Notes: generated by a model from the letters alone, not told the origin. A stretch of 64,000 bases of DNA from Labrys sp. KNU-23 (GCF_008330945.1 NZ_CP043489.1:3607501-3671500), one strand, 5' to 3'; shown: positions 24,092-32,826, numbered from the stretch's first letter. Numbers and translations are program-made.

Positions 24092-24445
24092 ATGGGCATC
24101 CTTCGAATGGTTCGGTCCCATGCATTTTTGCGCGCATGGTGACAGCTGAAGTTTCCAGAGAAGAAACAAGTTTGTCCAGCAGGAAATTTTATCGGCCCGG
24201 ATTCTTTTTGCGGGACGAGGTTTGGATCGTTGCGGCCAGAATGTACTGATGCACAAAAAATAAGCAAAAATCCGTCATTTCAGGGGTAAACGCGGAAAAC
24301 TAAAGGTTGACGCTTCCTGAGAGTGTGTCACTCTTCACTCGCAGGAAAAAAGAGAGACGGTGGGTGAAGACGAGAGCCGCCATGGAACTCTCGCAGCCAG
24401 TACCGCCCCAGCATCCAGTGCATTCGATCAGATCCGGGGAACACA
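24092..24445. promoter_or_regulatory. AT-richer divergent promoter region of N-demethylase operon and APC permease
   Basis: The 354 bases between the divergent flavoprotein and permease genes are more AT-rich than the surroundings, with A/T runs at 24186-24290. A short palindrome GAGTG-TGT-CACTC is at 24321-24333, and TTGACG at 24307-24312 could be a -35 element for the permease. No gene is seen here, and no regulator gene lies in the operon. Confidence 0.55.
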
Positions 24446-26158
24446 ATGACGGCGACAACTGACGCAAACACGAGCGCGAGCGGCGACAGCCAATTGCTGC
24501 GCCATATCGATTGGCGAGGGGCCTTCTGGGTGGCGAGCGGCGTGCCGCCGCTGGTGCTGTTCTCGATCGGGGGCATCGCCGGCACGACGGGCACGCCGGC
24601 CTTCCTGATCTGGACGGCGTCCATGATCATGGGCTTCATCCAGTCCTTCACCTATGCCGAGATCGCCGGCTTGTTTCCCAACAAGTCGGGCGGTTCCTCC
24701 GTCTATGGCGCCACGGCCTGGCTGCGGTACTCCAAGTTCATCGCGCCCCTGTCGGTATGGTGCAATTGGTTCGCCTGGTCGCCCGTGCTGTCGCTCGGCT
24801 GCTCGATTGCCGCCGGCTACATTCTCAACGCTCTCTTCCCGATTCCGGTCTTCACGGACAGTTCACCTGAAGTCCTGGCCTATATCGCTGCCCATGCCGG
24901 CACGGCGCCGGCCGATGCCATCACGGCGGTGACCGCGGCGGCGACCCCGGCGATCCGGACCTGGACGCTGTTCAGCCACACCTTCCCTCTCTTCGGCTTC
25001 TCGCTCAATTCGGTGTTCTTCATCGGCGCCGCGCTGATGCTCCTGACCTTTGCGATCCAGCATCGCGGCATCCTCGGTACCGCCAACACCCAGAAGATCA
25101 TCGGCCTGGTCGTGATCATCCCGATGCTGATCGTCGGCATCGTTCCGATCATTACCGGCCAGATCAACTGGGCCAACTATTCCCCGCTGGTGCCGCTCGC
25201 CACCGCCTATGCGCCGGCGCCCGGCAGCTGGAACGTCGCTGGCTGGACACTGGTGCTCGGCGGCATGTTCATTGCCGCCTGGTCGACCTATGGCTTCGAG
25301 ACCGCGGTCTGCTACACCAGCGAGTTCAAGGACCCGGGCCGCGATACCTTCAAGGCGATCTTCTACTCCGGCCTGCTGTGCATGCTGCTCTTCATCCTCG
25401 TGCCCTTCACCTTCCAGGGCGTGCTTGGATTGAACGGCATGCTGGCCACCCCCATCGTGGACGGTTCGGGCGTGGCGGCGGCCATGGCCGACATGGTGCA
25501 TGGCGGCGCCATCATCAGCCAGCTCCTGGTGATGCTGATGATCCTGGCGCTGATCCTGGCCATCATGACCGCGATGGCCGGTTCCTCCCGCACGCTCTAC
25601 CAGGGCTCGGTGGATGGCTGGCTGCCCAGATATCTGAGCCATGTGAACTCGCATGGCGCCCCGACGCGGGCGATGTGGACGGACCTCATCTTCAATCTGA
25701 TGCTGCTCGCCATCGCGGCGGCTGATGCCACCAGCTTCTTCTTCATCCTGGCCGTGTCGAATTGCGGTTACATCATCTTCAACTTCCTCAACCTCAATGC
25801 CGGCTGGATCCATCGCATGGACAACGGCCACATCAACAGGCCCTGGAAGGCACCGACCTTCGTCATCGCCATCGGTGCCATCTTTGCCTATGTGAACGCC
25901 ATGTTCATGGGGGCGGGCGCCAAGGTCTGGAACCCCCTGGCGCTGTGGGCGGGCCTTTTCACCGCCGCCCTCATCATCCCGGTGTTCTGCTTCCGGCACT
26001 ACATCCAGGATGGCGGCAAGTTCCCCGAACACATGCTGGACGATCTCGGCCTCAAATCCGTCGACCTACAGCAGAAGAAGGCGGGCATCCTGCCCTATCT
26101 GACGCTCGTGGCCGGCCTGGCCGTGGTGCTGCTGGCGAACTGGTATTTCGTGCTCTGA
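24446..26158 (+). CDS. APC-superfamily amino acid/amine permease
   Basis: The 570-residue integral membrane protein has about twelve hydrophobic segments and the APC N-terminus VPPLVLFSIGGIAGTTGTPAFL, with SVYGATAWL, the long extracellular loop with PAPGSWNVAGW, and a conserved FETAVCYTSEF helix in the middle. It is longer than most APC permeases because of loops between segments four and six. It faces away from the N-demethylase operon, so it most likely imports that pathway's substrate, perhaps an N-methylated amine. A UUCG hairpin terminator follows. Confidence 0.88.
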   Translation: MTATTDANTSASGDSQLLRHIDWRGAFWVASGVPPLVLFSIGGIAGTTGTPAFLIWTASMIMGFIQSFTYAEIAGLFPNKSGGSSVYGATAWLRYSKFIAPLSVWCNWFAWSPVLSLGCSIAAGYILNALFPIPVFTDSSPEVLAYIAAHAGTAPADAITAVTAAATPAIRTWTLFSHTFPLFGFSLNSVFFIGAALMLLTFAIQHRGILGTANTQKIIGLVVIIPMLIVGIVPIITGQINWANYSPLVPLATAYAPAPGSWNVAGWTLVLGGMFIAAWSTYGFETAVCYTSEFKDPGRDTFKAIFYSGLLCMLLFILVPFTFQGVLGLNGMLATPIVDGSGVAAAMADMVHGGAIISQLLVMLMILALILAIMTAMAGSSRTLYQGSVDGWLPRYLSHVNSHGAPTRAMWTDLIFNLMLLAIAAADATSFFFILAVSNCGYIIFNFLNLNAGWIHRMDNGHINRPWKAPTFVIAIGAIFAYVNAMFMGAGAKVWNPLALWAGLFTAALIIPVFCFRHYIQDGGKFPEHMLDDLGLKSVDLQQKKAGILPYLTLVAGLAVVLLANWYFVL

Positions 26159-26183
26159 CAAGGCCACAGGGGCTCGACCACGC

Positions 26184-26206
26184 ACGGGGCGCTTCGGCGC
26201 CCCGTT
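26184..26206 (+). terminator. UUCG-loop terminator after the APC permease
   Basis: ACGGGGCGC (26184-26192) and GCGCCCCGT (26197-26205) pair perfectly with a TTCG loop. The following TCTACGTTT is T-richer than the surroundings but not a strong tract. Confidence 0.75.
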
Positions 26207-26253
26207 CTACGTTTGAGGTGGCTGGCCAGCTGAGCCTTGTCCAGCCGGGCCGA

Positions 26254-26928
26254 TCAGGCCCGATATTGTTCCAGTTGAGTGATGCCGATCCGCGCTATGC
26301 CGGCGAGTTCGTCAGCGCTGGCGCCGTCCTGCGCCTGCACGGACATGCCCTGGACCAGGGCGCCGAGGAAACGGGCGAGGGCGGCGATGTCGGTGTCCGG
26401 CTTGAGATTGCCTTCCTCTACACCACGCTCCAGCCGTTCCCGGAACGTGGCGAGCGCGCCCAGGCGTAGCGAGGCAACATGCTCGGCCACCGGCTGGTTT
26501 TCGCTGGCGCAGCGCAGCACGGCGGTGGCGATCATGCAGCCCGGAGGGTGTTCCTTTCGGCTGTACTGGTCTGCCCAGGCAAGCAATGCCCGCTCGAAGG
26601 CTCGCACCACATCCGCTTCCTCCCACAACATCTGCGGGGCGATGCCGCCCTCATGGGCGCGATACCAGGCCAGCGCTTCGCGGTGAAGTTCGGCCTTGGA
26701 GGCGAAGGCCGCGTAGAGGCTTTGCGGCGTGATGCCCATGGCAGCGGTGAGATCGGTGATGGAAGCGCCCTCATAGCCTAGTTTCCAGAAGGTCTTCGCT
26801 GCGGCCGCAAGTGCCTGTTGGCGGTCGAAACCACGCGGGCGGCCGCGGGAGCGCCTTTCGGCTTCGTTATTTTTCACAGTGTTCACTCTAGAAATATCCG
26901 GGAGGGTGCTGTATTCAGGAATGATCAT
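26254..26928 (-). CDS. TetR/AcrR-family transcriptional regulator
   Basis: The 224-residue protein has a TetR DNA-binding domain with RGRPRGFDRQQALAAAAKTFWKLGYEGASITDL (helix-turn-helix part ITPQSLYAAFASKAEL) and a C-terminal ligand-binding domain with CMIATAVLRCASENQP, the TetR_C pattern of the YxaF/LmrA-like group. It is divergent from the beta-lactamase-fold gene with a 24-base gap, so it probably regulates that gene. The ATG at 26928 is used; GTG codons at 26886 and 26877 would give shorter proteins that start nearer to the HTH, and they are real alternatives. Confidence 0.85.
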   Translation of the reverse strand: MIIPEYSTLPDISRVNTVKNNEAERRSRGRPRGFDRQQALAAAAKTFWKLGYEGASITDLTAAMGITPQSLYAAFASKAELHREALAWYRAHEGGIAPQMLWEEADVVRAFERALLAWADQYSRKEHPPGCMIATAVLRCASENQPVAEHVASLRLGALATFRERLERGVEEGNLKPDTDIAALARFLGALVQGMSVQAQDGASADELAGIARIGITQLEQYRA

Positions 26929-26929
26929 T
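26920..26929. promoter_or_regulatory. AATGATCATT palindrome at the tetR start
   Basis: A perfect 10-bp palindrome overlaps the chosen TetR start codon and lies between the two divergent genes, a suitable place for an operator. Longer symmetry around it is weak. Confidence 0.4.
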
Positions 26930-26952
26930 GTGATAATAACGGATTGCTCCCC

Positions 26953-28125
26953 ATGAGTCTCCAGCCGAATGCCGCAGGCCTTGTCGTCGATCCACTGGTC
27001 GCCCGTCTGGATGGCGTGATCGACCGGGTCCTCGCCGAAAAGCGCATCGTCGGCACCGTCGTTTTCGTCGCCAGGCATGGTCGTCGCGTCTATGAGCGCG
27101 CCGCCGGCCTGGCGGACCGCGAAGCCGGCAAGGCCATGACGCCCGACACGATCTTCCGCCTCGCCTCGGTCACCAAGCCCTTCGTGACCGTCGCTGCCAT
27201 GCGTCTGGCCGAGCAGGGCAGGATCGGTCTTGATGATCCCGTTACGCGCTGGCTGCCGGACTTTCGGCCGCGGACGGCCGATGGGGCCGAACCGGTCATT
27301 CGCCTGCGCCACCTGCTCAGCCACAGCGCCGGGCTGAGCTACGGCTTCTTCGAAGCGAAGGACACGCCCTATCATCAGCTCGGTGTTTCCGACGGGCTCG
27401 ATCATCATTCCGGGCTGACACTGGCAGAAAATCTGCGCCGTCTTGCGCAGGCGCCGCTCGCCTTCGAGCCGGGCACGGCCTGGCGCTATTCGCTCGGCAT
27501 CGACGTGATCGGCGCCGTGCTGGAAAAGGCCAGCGGCGAGAGCCTGCCGGCCTTGGTGCGCCGCCTCGTCGCCCAGTCGCTCGGCCTTGCCGATACCGAT
27601 TTTGCCGTCACGGACCGTTCCCGCCTGGCCGCGGCCTATGCCGACGGCAGGCCGGAGCCGCAGGCGATCACGGACGGCATGGAAGTGCCGCTATGGGAAC
27701 AGGCGGTGCGGTTTGCGCCGAGCCGGATCTTCGACCCCGCGGCCTATCCTTCCGGCGGAGCCGGCATGGCGGGAACGGCCGGCGAGGTTCTCGCTTTGCT
27801 CGAAACCATCCGCAAGGGCGGCGCCCCGCTGCTTGCGCCCGAGACGGTGGGAGAGATGACGACCGACCAGGTCGGCGCGGAGGCGCAGACGCAGGGACCG
27901 GGCTGGGGCTTCGGCTTTGGCTGGGCCGTGCTCGACGATCCCGCCCAGGCGCTGACGCCACAGGCCAAGGGCACGATCCAGTGGGGCGGTGCCTATGGCC
28001 ACAACTGGTTCGTCGACAGGCAAAGCGGGCTCAGCGTCGTCGCCCTGACCAACACGGCCTTTGAAGGCATGTCGGGCCTGTTCACGCTGGAAGTCCGCGA
28101 TGCGGTCTATGGTGCCGCGCCCTGA
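26953..28125 (+). CDS. Serine hydrolase of the beta-lactamase / EstB family
   Basis: The 390-residue protein has the serine beta-lactamase fold: SxxK motif in RLASVTKPFVT near residue 78, HLLSHSAGLSYGFF, a Tyr motif in WRYSLGIDVIGAVLEKASGE, and a KTG-equivalent in IQWGGAYGHNWFVD near the C-terminus. Class C-like esterases of the EstB type share YSxGxDVxG and WGG in place of the beta-lactamase KTG. No signal peptide is obvious, so it is probably a cytoplasmic esterase, not a resistance enzyme. The divergent TetR gene is the likely regulator. Confidence 0.87.
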   Translation: MSLQPNAAGLVVDPLVARLDGVIDRVLAEKRIVGTVVFVARHGRRVYERAAGLADREAGKAMTPDTIFRLASVTKPFVTVAAMRLAEQGRIGLDDPVTRWLPDFRPRTADGAEPVIRLRHLLSHSAGLSYGFFEAKDTPYHQLGVSDGLDHHSGLTLAENLRRLAQAPLAFEPGTAWRYSLGIDVIGAVLEKASGESLPALVRRLVAQSLGLADTDFAVTDRSRLAAAYADGRPEPQAITDGMEVPLWEQAVRFAPSRIFDPAAYPSGGAGMAGTAGEVLALLETIRKGGAPLLAPETVGEMTTDQVGAEAQTQGPGWGFGFGWAVLDDPAQALTPQAKGTIQWGGAYGHNWFVDRQSGLSVVALTNTAFEGMSGLFTLEVRDAVYGAAP

Positions 28126-28301
28126 GCCGCGGGATCGACGCTCCGCCTTTGCCTCGATCTTATGCCTGGCATTCGTCACATGTCGATGCGAGCCATCAAT
28201 AATCCTGGAGGCGGGTTTCAGGCGCCATGTGCGAACAAGTGAATCTCGCTATATTTGTTCGGAGGGTGGAGAATTCCTATAGGTAAGGGCTGAGGGTTGG
28301 C

Positions 28302-29591
28302 ATGGGCGGTGAAACGACCCAAACTCGGGATCATGCGGGCGGCTCCCATATTTTCTTCTCTCGCGACAGCGAAGCCGAACAGGACCGCCTCATCGGTGAT
28401 TTTCGCGATTTCATTCGGAACAGCATATCCTCGGTCGAGCCGGTCCTCGAGATCGGTCCGAGCTACAGGCCCGTGCTGCCGAAATCGCGAGGTTTCAATG
28501 TCGAGACAGTCGACCATGCCGATCAGGAGACGCTGCAGCGCATATACACGGCACACGGTGTTGATGTTGCCCTGATCGAGACCGTCGATCACGTGTGGAC
28601 CGGCGGCCCGATATCGGCGCTCACCGGCGAAGGACGGTTCAACTTGGTCCTTGCTTCTCACGTCGTGGAGCACACGACCAATCTTGCCGGCTTCCTCGCC
28701 GACTGCATGGCTTTGCTTTCGCAAGGTGGCAGGCTGGCCCTTATCGTTCCTGACAAGCGATATTGTTTCGACTTCTTTCAACCCGCGACCGATATCGCCA
28801 AGGTCATGGCGGACTACAGGGAAAACCGCTCGCGCCACACCTTCGAGGCTTTTTATCGTTGGGGAGCCAGTATCGAGGTCCTTTCGGACGGCAGGGCCGA
28901 TATCGCCTGGGGACAAGGGTGGGTCAAGGACTTCGCCTTCGCTGCCTCCTTCGATCGCAGCCGTTGCGCCACTGCCGAGGCGTCATCAACTGCCCCGGAT
29001 TATGTCGACAGCCACGAATATTATCTTACGCCATCGGGGTTGGCTCTGATCCTGCTGGAATTGCGTCAGTATGAAATTCTGGATGCAACCGTTGAAACGC
29101 TCACGCGGGCGCGAGGCTGCGAGTTTCTCGTCATGCTCAGGAAAGGCGGTGGCATGCCGCTGTCGCAGGAAGCCTATCAGGCCGTTCGCCGCCGCCTGCA
29201 GCTTCAGCTCATTTCGGAGCAAGTGGAAGCCTGGTCGATGTTCGGCCCCCTCGTAAAAGACGAGGAAACGGCGGCGCCGGCACTGCCGGCCGACATGGCC
29301 GCGCTCCATGTTCGAAGCCGGAATTCCGGCTTCAGCGCTTCCAAAGAGGGAACGGCCGTGAATTGGCTCACGCATCTCCCAAGCCTGGAGGCCCACATTG
29401 CAAAACTGGAAGCTCATATTGGGGATCTGGAACCTCGCAGTGCGCGTCTGGAAGCTCAAATCGACATTCTGGAGCGGGAGAATGCCCAATTGCAGCGGGT
29501 GACATCACTCATGCGGGGGTCCGCGAGTTGGCGATTGACGAAGCCTCTGCGTTCCGTCTCCGCGCAACTCAAGCGATTGAAAATGCGCTGA
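28302..29591 (+). CDS. SAM-dependent methyltransferase with C-terminal coiled coil
   Basis: Residues about 45-190 form a class I SAM methyltransferase: VLEIGPSYRPVLP (motif I), FNLVLASHVVEHTTN and LLSQGGRLALIVPDKRYCFDF. A middle part without known features is followed by heptad repeats at about residues 350-405 (LEAHIAKLEAHIGDLE, ARLEAQIDILERENAQL), then GSASWRLTKPLRSV. That last motif is common at the C-terminus of proteins that modify cell-surface polysaccharides. The gene stands alone between a serine hydrolase and a LysR gene, and its codon use looks a little less GC-biased than its neighbours, which would fit transfer. Substrate unknown. Confidence 0.85.
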   Translation: MGGETTQTRDHAGGSHIFFSRDSEAEQDRLIGDFRDFIRNSISSVEPVLEIGPSYRPVLPKSRGFNVETVDHADQETLQRIYTAHGVDVALIETVDHVWTGGPISALTGEGRFNLVLASHVVEHTTNLAGFLADCMALLSQGGRLALIVPDKRYCFDFFQPATDIAKVMADYRENRSRHTFEAFYRWGASIEVLSDGRADIAWGQGWVKDFAFAASFDRSRCATAEASSTAPDYVDSHEYYLTPSGLALILLELRQYEILDATVETLTRARGCEFLVMLRKGGGMPLSQEAYQAVRRRLQLQLISEQVEAWSMFGPLVKDEETAAPALPADMAALHVRSRNSGFSASKEGTAVNWLTHLPSLEAHIAKLEAHIGDLEPRSARLEAQIDILERENAQLQRVTSLMRGSASWRLTKPLRSVSAQLKRLKMR

Positions 29592-29624
29592 GATCAGCAA
29601 GTGAGCTGAAGTCCGCGACGCGAT

Positions 29625-30533
29625 CTACACGCCCTGAATCGCAAGATGGGACGTGGTAGCCCTGGCTTCCGCCAGCAGCCAGTTACGGAAGCGGACGACC
29701 TCCGGCCGCCCGGCAACGGTGCGGGGATAGACCAGCCAATAGCTGTAGTCGTTGGGCAGGATCGGATCGACCGGGCGCACCAGGCGGCCTTCCTGCAAGG
29801 CACGTTCGGCCAGGAAGAGCTTGCCGAGCGCCAAGCCCTGTCCTTCCGCCGCGGCCTGCAACAGATGGCCGTGGTCGTCGAAGGCATGTCCCGCCGCAAT
29901 GGAGGCTTCAGGCAGGCCGGCATGGCGGAACCAGCGCGACCAGGCGTCCTTGGGCGTGTCATGCAGCAGAGGGGTGGCGAGCAGGTCCGAAGGCATGCAG
30001 GGGGAGGGCAGGCCCGCCGCGAACGCCGGACTGCAGACCGGGCTGAGCGCCTCCTGCGCGATCAGATCGGCCTTGAGCCCTGGCCAGCGGCCGAGGCCGG
30101 AGCGGATGCCGAGATCGAAACGGTCCTCGGTGAAAGCCCACGCTTCCGGCGAACTGGTCAGCTTCAATTCGATATCGGGATGGCTCTGGCGAAAGCGCCC
30201 GAGCCGGGGGACCAGCCAGCAGGCGGCAAAAGAGGGCAGCACGGTGATGCGCAGCGGACCGTCCTTGCGACCGCGCAGGCGCTCGGTCACCGCGGCGAGG
30301 CGATCGAGCACTTCGCCGACTTCGGCAAGATAGGCACCTCCCGCATCGGTCAGCCGCAACGCGTGGCCGGAACGTTCGAACAGCCTGACGCCCAGCCAGG
30401 TTTCGAGCTGGCGCACCTGGTGGCTGATCGCCGTCTGGGTCACGCATAATTCGTCGGCGGCCCGGGTGAAGCTCAGGTGCCTGGCTCCTGCCTCGAAGGC
30501 GCGAACGGCTACAAGCGGCGGAAGGCGACGCAT
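29625..30533 (-). CDS. LysR-family regulator, GcvA-like
   Basis: The 302-residue protein begins MRRLPPLVAVRAFEAGARHLSFTRAADELCVTQTAISHQV, the N-terminus typical of the GcvA group, with the substrate-binding domain from about residue 90 (GPLRITVLPSFAACWLVPRL). It is divergent from a LysE exporter gene, the classic arrangement for a regulator of its neighbour. I chose ATG 30533 to match the family start; an in-frame ATG lies 24 codons upstream. The gap to lysE contains the degenerate hairpin repeat at 30658-30684. Confidence 0.87.
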   Translation of the reverse strand: MRRLPPLVAVRAFEAGARHLSFTRAADELCVTQTAISHQVRQLETWLGVRLFERSGHALRLTDAGGAYLAEVGEVLDRLAAVTERLRGRKDGPLRITVLPSFAACWLVPRLGRFRQSHPDIELKLTSSPEAWAFTEDRFDLGIRSGLGRWPGLKADLIAQEALSPVCSPAFAAGLPSPCMPSDLLATPLLHDTPKDAWSRWFRHAGLPEASIAAGHAFDDHGHLLQAAAEGQGLALGKLFLAERALQEGRLVRPVDPILPNDYSYWLVYPRTVAGRPEVVRFRNWLLAEARATTSHLAIQGV

Positions 30534-30657
30534 GCTCGATGAATCCAGTTCATGGAGAGGGTGAAAATAGATCGTTTTGTCCCGTCCGAAAAGCGGTGTT
30601 TCCATCCCGCCAGCGCACCGGCCTCCTGCCTCGCAATTGGGCTGGTGCTGGTCCTCT

Positions 30658-30684
30658 TTATCCTCCCCCTCCAGGGGAGGGTAA
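30658..30684. repeat. Degenerate copy of the ACCCTCCCC-CTCCA-GGGGAGGGT hairpin
   Basis: Arms TTATCCTCCCC (30658-30668) and GGGGAGGGTAA (30674-30684) pair with one G-U position around CTCCA. The core matches 8366-8398. It lies in the gap between the divergent LysR and LysE genes. Confidence 0.7.
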
Positions 30685-30737
30685 TGCCCCGATTGCCTGG
30701 CCCCTCACCCGGTTCGGCTCGTTGAAATGAGATCGTC

Positions 30738-31346
30738 ATGCTCGTCTGGAATGTCTGGATTCTCTTCGTCGGTTACGCGGTACCGCTGGTCATCAGCCCG
30801 GGGCCGGGCAATACCGTGCTCACCGCCATGGGCGCCCAGCATGGCGTGCGCGGTTCGGTGCGGTTCTGGGTGGGGTTCGAGATCGGCAATCTGGCGCTCT
30901 GCCTGATCTACGGCTTCGGCCTCGGCGAGGTCGTCCGCGCCCATCCCGGTTTCGCATTCGGGCTGAAACTGGCAGGCATTGCCTATCTGCTCTATCTGGC
31001 CTGGAGCTTCTTCCGCTCGGCGAGCCATGCTGCCGGTCTGGAGCGCAAGCTCCAGCCACATCTCGGCCTCGTCGACGGCATCCTGGCCGTCGCCGTCAAT
31101 CCCAAGATCCACTCGATGGTTCTGGCGATGTTCACGCAGTTCCTGGATCCGGCCGCCGGGGTGACCAGCACCGTCATCCAGCTCACGGCCGGCTTCATAC
31201 TGATCTCGGTACTCTGCCACTTCCTGTGGATCTATGCCGGCGCCAGCCTGCTCGGCCGCTTCCGTTCCGAGCGCGCCCAGCGGACCCAAGGCTGGGCCTT
31301 CGGCACCTGCATGCTGTTGGTCGCGGCCTTTACCGCGATGAACTGA
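30738..31346 (+). CDS. LysE/RhtB-family exporter
   Basis: The 202-residue inner-membrane protein has five to six hydrophobic segments and the family N-terminus VPLVISPGPGNTVLTAMGAQHGVRG. It exports amino acids or related compounds, with no substrate shown by sequence. ATG 30738 is used; MLVWNVWILFVGYAV begins the first membrane segment. The divergent LysR gene at 29625-30533 is the likely regulator. Confidence 0.9.
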   Translation: MLVWNVWILFVGYAVPLVISPGPGNTVLTAMGAQHGVRGSVRFWVGFEIGNLALCLIYGFGLGEVVRAHPGFAFGLKLAGIAYLLYLAWSFFRSASHAAGLERKLQPHLGLVDGILAVAVNPKIHSMVLAMFTQFLDPAAGVTSTVIQLTAGFILISVLCHFLWIYAGASLLGRFRSERAQRTQGWAFGTCMLLVAAFTAMN

Positions 31347-31483
31347 GGATCTGTGCGTTGGCGCGGTTTCCACAAATCCGGGAGGATGCCCCTAACTGCT
31401 TCTGGCTTGGCCGGTTCAACCGGTCTATGAGCGCTGCTGGAATCGTGCCTGTGTTCGCCGGGCACCGGAAAGTGGAGAGAGCC

Positions 31484-31717
31484 ATGCCCCACCTCATCGT
31501 GAAGATGCTGCCCGGCAGGTCCGAGGAACAGAAGCGCAAGCTCGCCGACGCCCTGACCCAGGCCGTGATCGACAGCCTGAACAGCCAGGACAAGTCGATC
31601 TCCGTCTCGATCGAGGATGTACCGGAAGACGAGTGGACCCGGAAGGTCTACATCCCCGACATCCAGGACAAGCCGGACCTCGTCTACAAGAAGCCCGGCT
31701 ACGACCCGTTCGGGTGA
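31484..31717 (+). CDS. 4-oxalocrotonate tautomerase family protein
   Basis: The 77-residue protein starts MPHLIVKMLPGRSEEQKRKLADALTQAVIDSL, with Pro1 (after Met removal) as the catalytic base of the family. Length and the VSIEDVPEDEW motif fit a 4-oxalocrotonate tautomerase, such as the PptA-like group. The physiological substrate is unknown. ATG 31484 is preceded by GGAGAGAG, a good ribosome site. It is convergent with the aldo/keto reductase gene. Confidence 0.88.
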   Translation: MPHLIVKMLPGRSEEQKRKLADALTQAVIDSLNSQDKSISVSIEDVPEDEWTRKVYIPDIQDKPDLVYKKPGYDPFG

Positions 31718-31728
31718 GCCAATAGCGC

Positions 31729-32712
31729 TCAGCGATCGACCCGCGCCTGCAGATGCGCCGGATATCGATCGCCCTGCACAGTAATCCCGGAGACCGCCGC
31801 TTCGATTTCGGCGAGGTCGGCAGGCGCCAGTTCGATGCCGGCCGCTCCGACGTTCTCCTCCAGCCGATGCTGCTTGGTGGTGCCGGGGATCGGCACGATC
31901 CACGGCTTGCGGGCCAGCAGCCAGGCCAGCGCGATCTGTGCCGGCGTGGCGGATCTCTGTTTCGCCAGCTGTGTGAGCAGGTCCACCAGCGCCTGGTTTG
32001 CCTTGCGCGCCTCGGTCGAGAAGCGCGGCACGATGGTGCGGAAATCGCTGCTGTCGAAGCTGGTGCCTTCGGTGATCGCCCCGGTGAGGAAACCCTTGCC
32101 GAGCGGGCTGAACGGCACGAAGCCGATGCCAAGTTCCTCGAGCGTCGGCAGGATCTCCCGTTCAGGCTCCCGCCACCACAGCGAATATTCGCTCTGCAGC
32201 GCGGCGACCGGCTGGACCGCATGGGCGCGCCGGATCGTCTGCGCGCCGGCCTCCGACAGGCCGAAATGCTTGACCTTGCCCTCGCCGATCAGGTCCCGGA
32301 CAGTGCCGGCGACATCCTCGATCGGCACGGCCGGATCGACGCGATGCTGGTAGAACAGATCGATGCGGTCGGTCCTGAGGCGGGTGAGGGCGGCCTCTGC
32401 CACGGCCCGGATGCGTTCCGGCCGGCTGTCCAGTCCGGCCTGGACGTCGCCGTCCTTGAAGCCGAACTTGGTGGCGATGATGACCTGGTCGCGGAACGGC
32501 GCCAGGGCCTCGCCGACCAGTTCCTCGTTGACGAAGGGGCCGTAGGCTTCGGCCGTATCGAAGAAGGTGACGCCCCGCTCCACGGCTGCGTGGATGAGGG
32601 CGATCCCTGCCTGCCGCTCGACGGCCGGCCCGTAGCCGTAGCTGAGCCCCATGCAGCCGAGGCCAATGGCGGAGACCTCCAATCCGCCGTGTCCAAGAAT
32701 GCGTTTTTGCAT
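31729..32712 (-). CDS. Aldo/keto reductase
   Basis: The 327-residue TIM-barrel NADPH oxidoreductase has the tetrad Asp52, Tyr57, Lys82 and His123 (FFDTAEAYG, TKFGF, YQHRVD), and the nucleotide-binding end IVPIPGTTKQHRLEENV. It resembles the AKR13/pyridoxal-reductase-like set that reduces aldehydes. The divergent LysR gene lies 114 bases away and is the likely regulator. A perfect palindrome sits in that gap, closest to the LysR start. Confidence 0.9.
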   Translation of the reverse strand: MQKRILGHGGLEVSAIGLGCMGLSYGYGPAVERQAGIALIHAAVERGVTFFDTAEAYGPFVNEELVGEALAPFRDQVIIATKFGFKDGDVQAGLDSRPERIRAVAEAALTRLRTDRIDLFYQHRVDPAVPIEDVAGTVRDLIGEGKVKHFGLSEAGAQTIRRAHAVQPVAALQSEYSLWWREPEREILPTLEELGIGFVPFSPLGKGFLTGAITEGTSFDSSDFRTIVPRFSTEARKANQALVDLLTQLAKQRSATPAQIALAWLLARKPWIVPIPGTTKQHRLEENVGAAGIELAPADLAEIEAAVSGITVQGDRYPAHLQARVDR

Positions 32713-32804
32713 GGCTTTCGTCCTGTTCCGTTGTGCTGGTTCTCTGTGCCGCGGACTCTAGGCCAAGGTGGAGCTTGCGATTAGACGGGTAAATCGGCAT
32801 GTAA

Positions 32805-32823
32805 TCATGAAAAGGATTCATGA
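32805..32823. promoter_or_regulatory. TCATGAA-N5-TTCATGA palindrome between aldo/keto reductase and LysR genes
   Basis: Perfect 7-bp arms (32805-32811 and 32817-32823) around AAGGA. The AAGGA centre is the ribosome site region of the LysR gene, so binding here would repress it at the start of translation or transcription. LysR proteins often bind such inverted repeats. Confidence 0.65.
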
Positions 32824-32826
32824 GTG

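Noticed and set aside
26953..28125. A beta-lactamase resistance gene
   Set aside because: The WGG in place of KTG, the YSLG motif and the missing signal peptide fit an EstB-type esterase better.
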